From assembly GCA_031264895.1 (NCBI GenBank), contig JAISDI010000281.1, positions 1-10,179 on the forward strand: a stretch of DNA of 10,179 bases, in the 5' to 3' direction. A program made the translations under genes and the position numbers. The stretch is from Endomicrobium sp. (lineage in GTDB: Bacteria > Elusimicrobiota > Endomicrobiia > Endomicrobiales > Endomicrobiaceae). Positions 6,221 through 10,179 of the stretch are shown piece after piece. The first letter of the stretch is position 1. Each line of letters opens with the position of its first letter. The notes below the pieces were generated by a model. It was not told the origin of the DNA, did no database searches, and saw only the letters and a program-made list of their open reading frames with translations.

Positions 6221-6279
6221 TTGATTTTTCGCTTCTTCTATTATAGACTATTTATGCGTATCTATAGAGGATTTATAAT
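6221..6279 (+). promoter_or_regulatory. Likely promoter region of the autotransporter gene
   Basis: Two candidates fit. TTGATT (6221-6226) with TAGACT (6244-6249), 17 bases apart, is a complete but imperfect pair. A consensus -10 TATAAT lies at 6274-6279 with only a weak -35 (TTTATG, 6251-6256) 17 bases upstream; it would give a leader of about 25 bases. No copy of the 29-bp tetR palindrome is present, so this gene seems to be controlled separately from the pump. Confidence 0.5.
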
Positions 6280-6309
6280 TGTATATGACTTATCATGAAA
6301 GGATTTAAC

Positions 6310-9300
6310 ATGAAAAAACTAATCTCTTTTATTATTTTTTCTGTTTTTATGTTGTTTACGGTGAAAACAGCCGACGCTGTTGATGTGTCGGATTATACAA
6401 GTTTGAATGATGCCATAAAATCCTCTCCTTCCAACCCTTCCGTAAATGATATAAACTTATCAACCGGCATAATAACGCAGACAGAAAAGTTTTCGGATAT
6501 TTTAAACAAAACGATAAAATTCAAAAGTACCGACCCGTCTGGAAAAACTATAATTGACGCAAACGCGCATAAAAGTTTTATTTCAAATCAAGGTTCGAAT
6601 TTATCCTTTGAAAATATTGATTTTCGAAATTCTCACAGCGACGACAACGGAGGGTTTTTACGTGTCATGGCGTCAACGGTCTCTTTTGGCGGCTCGGTCG
6701 TAAAGTTTACAAACGGTATATCTGAAGGTCAAGAAGGCGGCGGTGCTTTATCCGCAAGAAACAATTCTTACGTGCATTTCTCGAGCGGCGTAATTTTTGA
6801 TTCGAATACTGCTTACAATTACGGCGGCGGGTTTTATTCCCACAGGTCTACGCTGGTATTTGACGGCGACGCGCATTTCATAAACAATACCGTAGAATAC
6901 AGCGGCGGCGGCTTTACTGCTGACACGAATTCAAACATATTTTTTAACGGACATACGGTTCTTAAAGGGAATAAAACTACAGAGAACAACGGAGCGGGCT
7001 TTTTTGCCCACAGCGCTTCCGTAAATTTTAATACGGCAGAGCTTGAAAATAATGTAAGCCTCGATAACGGTGGCGGCTTTTATGCGGTACAATCGAATAT
7101 TTCATTTTCCGGAAAAGCCGTGTTTAGCGGCAACTCTGCAAAACTTACCGGAGGAGCGGCTTCAATAGGAATGTATTCAGATGTCCGTTTTGATGATGAA
7201 GCTCACTTTTTGTCAAATACCGCCACAAACGGCGGCGGAGCGATCAGAATATCAAGGTCAAATTTGTCTTTTGCAAAAAATGCCGTGTTTGAAAATAATA
7301 CCTCTTCGCTGAGCGGCGGCGCAATTGGAGCCGACCACTATGCGACAATATCGTTTAATGACACATCATCTTTCAAAAATAATAAAACAGACGAAAACGG
7401 CGGTGCAATTTATGTTCATTCCGGAAATCTAAGTTTAAGCGATACGATTTTTGAAGGCAATACAGCCGTAATGGCAGGCGGCGCAATTTATTTGACAGGC
7501 ACATCGTTTTCCGAAAAAGCCGTTCTTACCATAAACACAAGCAGCGAAACATTGTTTACCGGCAATAAAGCAAATAATGTCAGCAATGCCATATATCTCG
7601 ACAACTACAGTTCGGCGGAATTTAATACCGCTTCAGGAGCTTCCGTACAAATGCGCGATGCCATATCCGCCAGCGGATACGATTCAAAAATCATAATATC
7701 CGGAGCCGGAGATTTTGATCTTTACAATAGATTAGATTATGCGGACATTACGCTGGCGGCGGCAAGCGGCGCTTCTTTTAACCTCATGAGCGGCGCAAGA
7801 GTAAACGCGGGAAAACTTGTAATAGGAAACGGGACTACATTTAACTCAGTGAACAATGCGGGTGATACAATAAACGTCGAAGCCGTTGACATTGACGGAA
7901 AACTGTCACTCGAAATTTCTGAAACCGGAGTACACGATAAAATAATCTCTTCAGGAAAAGTAAATATCGGTTCTTCAGCAGAACTTGAAGTGACAACAGA
8001 TCTCACGGACGCGAATTTCAGAAAAAAAACGTATTTGTTAATTAATACGCCCGAAAGCATAAACGGAACTTTTGCAAACGTTTTGATCACTACGCCTGTT
8101 TTTGCATACGCTCCGGAAATGAATTACGGAGAGTTTTTTACAGATTGGGTCAGCATAACTTTGATCGGAGACAATAACATAACCGATTTCTATTCTTCAT
8201 TGCCGGCTCTTTCATTCAATCAGAGGCAGACGGCAAAAACGTATGACTTTCTTTCTGCCGCAAACTCCGGAGATTTGGACGCGGTGATTTCTCTTATAGA
8301 GGCTATGGATAATGACGGAAAGAAAAATGCTTTAGCGCAGGCTTCCGGATATTTTCTCGCAAATGTGATCAGAAGCGCGGCTGTTGACGCGGAAAACAAT
8401 GAAATATATGACAGAATAAAAAACCATTGCCTTTACGGAGATTCGGAAGACGGCGTTTGGGCGCAGTTTAGAGGCGCTGCAACTACGTATTCGAAAGACG
8501 AAAATTCTCTTAACGATTTTAACGATACGTCAAGCGGCGTGATGGCAGGTTTTGACAGGTTTATGGAAGACAAAAAAATTATGCTCGGCGCATACGGAAA
8601 ATATAACAGCCATAATATTGAGCAGGGACAAAATGAAGCCGAAATAAAAAATACCGGCATCGGAATTTACGGCGGATTTATAGAAAACAAATGGGAAATC
8701 AAAGCTTTGGTGTCCGGAAATTATGACAGTTATAATACTAAAAGATATATTTCTTTTGCCGGCAGAAAAGCCAAAGGCGAATTTAACGGCGCGACTTTTG
8801 GAGCGGACATAGAAGGAGCCATGAAATTTAAGCTTGACGAATATATTGATTTAAGACCTTATGCGGGGATCGAAGCAAAAAATTCGCGATACGGCGGTTT
8901 TAAAGAAAAAGATGCGCAAAGCCTGAGTTTAGAAGTTCACGGAAATTCTTATATACGTTCAGCGGCAAGAATAGGAGCAGGCGCGGTATACGATAACAAT
9001 GTTTTTAATTGGTATGTAAACGCGGAAGCAAAATATCTTCTCAGTGGAGAATCTCCGGAAGTTGAAAGCATTTTCGAAGGGAGCGACTTGATATTTAGAA
9101 GCAGAGGTTCTACTGAAGGCAATATGATTTTCGGAGCAGTTGTCGGAGCGTCCGTAAGAATAACGAAAGAACTTAAAATTTTCGTAAACGGAAGCTATTA
9201 CGGAGCTGATCATTTCAGAAATTTGTACGGAAACGTAGGAGTAAGATGGAACTTTTGTTATGAACGCAAAGCAAAACAAGACAAACCTGCAAAGAACGGT

Positions 9301-9975
9301 AAAAATGACAATTACGATCCCGCATTATATTTGCTTGCGCCCGTTGAAGAAGAACCAAAAGAAATGGATGCAATAATTACCTTTGAAGATGCGCCCATAT
9401 CTTCACAACCGCCGGAAGACGAATACGACCCTGCTCTTGAACTTCTCAGTTCTTCGTATTCTAAGCCGGAAACGGAAAAGCCGGAAGAACCAAAAGAAGA
9501 AGAGTACGATGCCGCTCTTGCTTTATTAAATCCTTCCCCCGAACCCGAACCTGAGCAGGAACAGCCGAACATGGAAGACGCCAAAGTCGTCGAAGAGCAG
9601 CAGAAAGAAGCAGCTCTCAGAAGAAGTAAACCGGTACTAAAATCGTTCAGTCTCAACATGGCAAATTTTGCGGCAGGGAAATCCGTATTGACCGAAAAAG
9701 CAAAAGACAATATAAGACTTCAGGCGGACGAAATAAAAAAGTTTGAATTTGAAAAAATAACTATCGAAGGACACACAGACTCCACAGGCAATGCAGCTTT
9801 AAACAAAAAACTTTCAAGAGAAAGAGCAAAAGCCGTATTTGACGTTTTTGAAGAAGAAGGCATATCCCCGAGAAAAATGTCTTACATAGGTTTTTCATCG
9901 CTGCTTCCCGTCGCGCCAAACAACACAAAAGACGGAAGAGCGCAAAACAGAAGAGTAGAAATTTTTGTAGAATAA
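6310..9975 (+). CDS. Pmp-repeat autotransporter fused to an OmpA-like peptidoglycan-binding domain
   Basis: A 1221-residue surface protein. I choose ATG at 6310 because AAAGGA (6298-6303) is ideally spaced and a signal peptide follows (MKKLISF...TADA, cut near residue 24). The in-frame ATG at 6295 lacks a binding site. Residues ~95-420 form a beta-helix passenger of about 11 imperfect repeats with GGA(I/F)-type and FxxN motifs, as in chlamydial Pmp proteins. Residues ~440-625 continue the beta-structured passenger. Residues 627-712 are the alpha-helical linker typical before autotransporter barrels. Residues ~715-982 are a barrel of normal length, from GVWAQF to the aromatic end GVRWNF. Then comes an acidic, Pro-rich tail with three YD(P/A)AL motifs (1001, 1038, 1065). 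Residues ~1108-1221 are an OmpA-like domain with GHTD, in which D1157 and R1172 match the diaminopimelate-binding pair. Likely role: adhesin or surface display anchored to the cell wall. Whether the passenger is cleaved is unknown. Confidence 0.88.
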   Translation: MKKLISFIIFSVFMLFTVKTADAVDVSDYTSLNDAIKSSPSNPSVNDINLSTGIITQTEKFSDILNKTIKFKSTDPSGKTIIDANAHKSFISNQGSNLSFENIDFRNSHSDDNGGFLRVMASTVSFGGSVVKFTNGISEGQEGGGALSARNNSYVHFSSGVIFDSNTAYNYGGGFYSHRSTLVFDGDAHFINNTVEYSGGGFTADTNSNIFFNGHTVLKGNKTTENNGAGFFAHSASVNFNTAELENNVSLDNGGGFYAVQSNISFSGKAVFSGNSAKLTGGAASIGMYSDVRFDDEAHFLSNTATNGGGAIRISRSNLSFAKNAVFENNTSSLSGGAIGADHYATISFNDTSSFKNNKTDENGGAIYVHSGNLSLSDTIFEGNTAVMAGGAIYLTGTSFSEKAVLTINTSSETLFTGNKANNVSNAIYLDNYSSAEFNTASGASVQMRDAISASGYDSKIIISGAGDFDLYNRLDYADITLAAASGASFNLMSGARVNAGKLVIGNGTTFNSVNNAGDTINVEAVDIDGKLSLEISETGVHDKIISSGKVNIGSSAELEVTTDLTDANFRKKTYLLINTPESINGTFANVLITTPVFAYAPEMNYGEFFTDWVSITLIGDNNITDFYSSLPALSFNQRQTAKTYDFLSAANSGDLDAVISLIEAMDNDGKKNALAQASGYFLANVIRSAAVDAENNEIYDRIKNHCLYGDSEDGVWAQFRGAATTYSKDENSLNDFNDTSSGVMAGFDRFMEDKKIMLGAYGKYNSHNIEQGQNEAEIKNTGIGIYGGFIENKWEIKALVSGNYDSYNTKRYISFAGRKAKGEFNGATFGADIEGAMKFKLDEYIDLRPYAGIEAKNSRYGGFKEKDAQSLSLEVHGNSYIRSAARIGAGAVYDNNVFNWYVNAEAKYLLSGESPEVESIFEGSDLIFRSRGSTEGNMIFGAVVGASVRITKELKIFVNGSYYGADHFRNLYGNVGVRWNFCYERKAKQDKPAKNGKNDNYDPALYLLAPVEEEPKEMDAIITFEDAPISSQPPEDEYDPALELLSSSYSKPETEKPEEPKEEEYDAALALLNPSPEPEPEQEQPNMEDAKVVEEQQKEAALRRSKPVLKSFSLNMANFAAGKSVLTEKAKDNIRLQADEIKKFEFEKITIEGHTDSTGNAALNKKLSRERAKAVFDVFEEEGISPRKMSYIGFSSLLPVAPNNTKDGRAQNRRVEIFVE
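9310..9537 (+). repeat. Three YD(P/A)AL motif repeats in the periplasmic linker
   Basis: Within the linker between barrel and peptidoglycan-binding domain, NYDPALYLLAP (residues 1001-1011), EYDPALELLSS (1038-1048) and EYDAALALLNP (1065-1075) recur, spaced 37 and 27 residues apart. Acidic, Pro/Glu-rich sequence such as EEPKE separates them. The conserved core with two leucines suggests short amphipathic helices or a docking motif, not a random spacer. I know of no named domain for it. Confidence 0.7.
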
Positions 9976-9991
9976 CAAAATGATATAAAAC

Positions 9992-10033
9992 AAAAAATCC
10001 CGCAAGCGTAAGTTGCGCTTGCGGGATTTTTTT
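9992..10033. terminator. Strong bidirectional intrinsic terminator
   Basis: TCCCGCAAGCG (9998-10008) and CGCTTGCGGGA (10016-10026) form a perfect 11-bp GC-rich stem with a 7-base loop, followed by T7 (10027-10033). It is preceded by A6 (9992-9997), so the stem extends to 17 bp and works on both strands. It lies 16 bases after the autotransporter stop and ends that transcript. It would also stop any transcript entering from the right. Confidence 0.93.
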
Positions 10034-10037
10034 AAGC

Positions 10038-10068
10038 TGGGTTTAAGCCAGAATTGTCAATAAACCCA
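10038..10068. repeat. Small inverted repeat after the terminator
   Basis: TGGGTTTA (10038-10045) and TAAACCCA (10061-10068) are perfectly complementary around 15 bases. A nested CTGG (10037-10040) and CCAG (10048-10051) can pair instead. It lies within the right copy of the inverted repeat shared with 348-410; no T-run follows. Confidence 0.5.
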
Positions 10069-10098
10069 AATATTCCATTAGAGGTTTCTAAAAACCAT
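10048..10098 (-). repeat. Right copy of diverged inverted repeat shared with left end
   Basis: The reverse complement matches 348-410 in ordered blocks: an AACCAT/TTTCTAA block, the exact 14-mer CTCTAATGGAATAT, GGGTT and the exact 10-mer TTGACAATTC. Read on the minus strand it contains a perfect -35 hexamer (10055-10060). I see no good -10 behind it, and the bidirectional terminator follows at once, so it is probably not a working promoter here. Confidence 0.65.
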
Positions 10099-10109
10099 CT
10101 TTTTTTCTT

Positions 10110-10179
10110 TGTCGTCATCCCCGAGAGTCTTTGTCGGGGATCCATTTTCGTCGTAAAACAAAAACATCTTTAGTAAAAA
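10110..10179. repeat. Double-hairpin interspersed repeat, right copy (cut by window end)
   Basis: Direct-orientation copy of 89-159, with four substitutions and one missing base over 70 positions, including hairpin ATCCCCGA (10117-10124) with TCGGGGAT (10134-10141). The window ends before the expected second hairpin, so its full extent cannot be judged. Confidence 0.8.

Noticed and set aside
6295..6309. Upstream ATG for the large autotransporter gene
   Set aside because: No ribosome binding site in front of it; the AAAGGA at 6298-6303 serves the ATG at 6310, which starts directly with the signal peptide.
9312..9710. 132-codon minus-strand frame opposite the autotransporter tail
   Set aside because: Serine-rich shadow of the acidic plus-strand linker; the plus-strand frame has clear domain content.
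10032..10060. Minus-strand promoter driving a small RNA
   Set aside because: A perfect TTGACA is present, but there is no reasonable -10 and the terminator hairpin lies where transcription would start, leaving no room for an RNA.

Overview
The window comes from a Gram-negative (diderm), fairly AT-rich bacterium. A TolC-type outer-membrane channel, a lipoprotein periplasmic adaptor, a type V autotransporter barrel and an OmpA-type peptidoglycan-binding domain all require an outer membrane. The A/T-ending codons, Chlamydia-Pmp-like repeats and many small palindromic intergenic repeats remind me of host-associated lineages such as Elusimicrobiota (Endomicrobium-like). That placement is a low-confidence impression; nothing in the window proves it.

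Layout, all genes on the + strand. Positions 1-467 hold no gene. They carry a cluster of small hairpin repeats, then a promoter and a perfect 29-bp palindrome in front of a TetR/AcrR-family repressor (468-1034). Tightly behind it come a TolC-family outer-membrane factor (1036-2412) and a short lipoprotein membrane-fusion adaptor (2415-3215). Next is a 645-bp gap with no credible gene (3216-3860), a mosaic of inverted and direct repeats. It is followed by two paralogous ABC-2-type permeases (3861-5024 and 5021-6190) that overlap by 4 bases. After a short AT-rich spacer with a likely promoter comes a separate 1221-residue secreted protein (6310-9975), closed by a strong bidirectional terminator (9992-10033). 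The last 145 bases carry more repeat material related to the left end.

How the genes fit together: the repressor probably binds the palindrome overlapping its own promoter and so controls a tripartite export pump. Two inner-membrane permeases, a lipid-anchored adaptor and an outer-membrane duct would move a substrate, perhaps a drug or toxic lipid-like compound, across both membranes. No ATP-binding subunit is encoded in the window. The large gene encodes an autotransporter with a Pmp-like beta-helix passenger, the usual alpha-helical linker and a 12-strand-type beta-barrel. Unusually, a periplasmic tail follows the barrel, with three copies of a YD(P/A)AL-type motif and an intact OmpA-like peptidoglycan-binding domain. 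It therefore looks like a surface adhesin anchored to the cell wall.

The most unusual points are the autotransporter-OmpA fusion, the repeat mosaic splitting the pump operon, and two repeat families present at both ends of the window: one as a diverged inverted pair (348-410 and 10048-10098), the other as a 70-bp direct pair (89-159 and 10110-10179).
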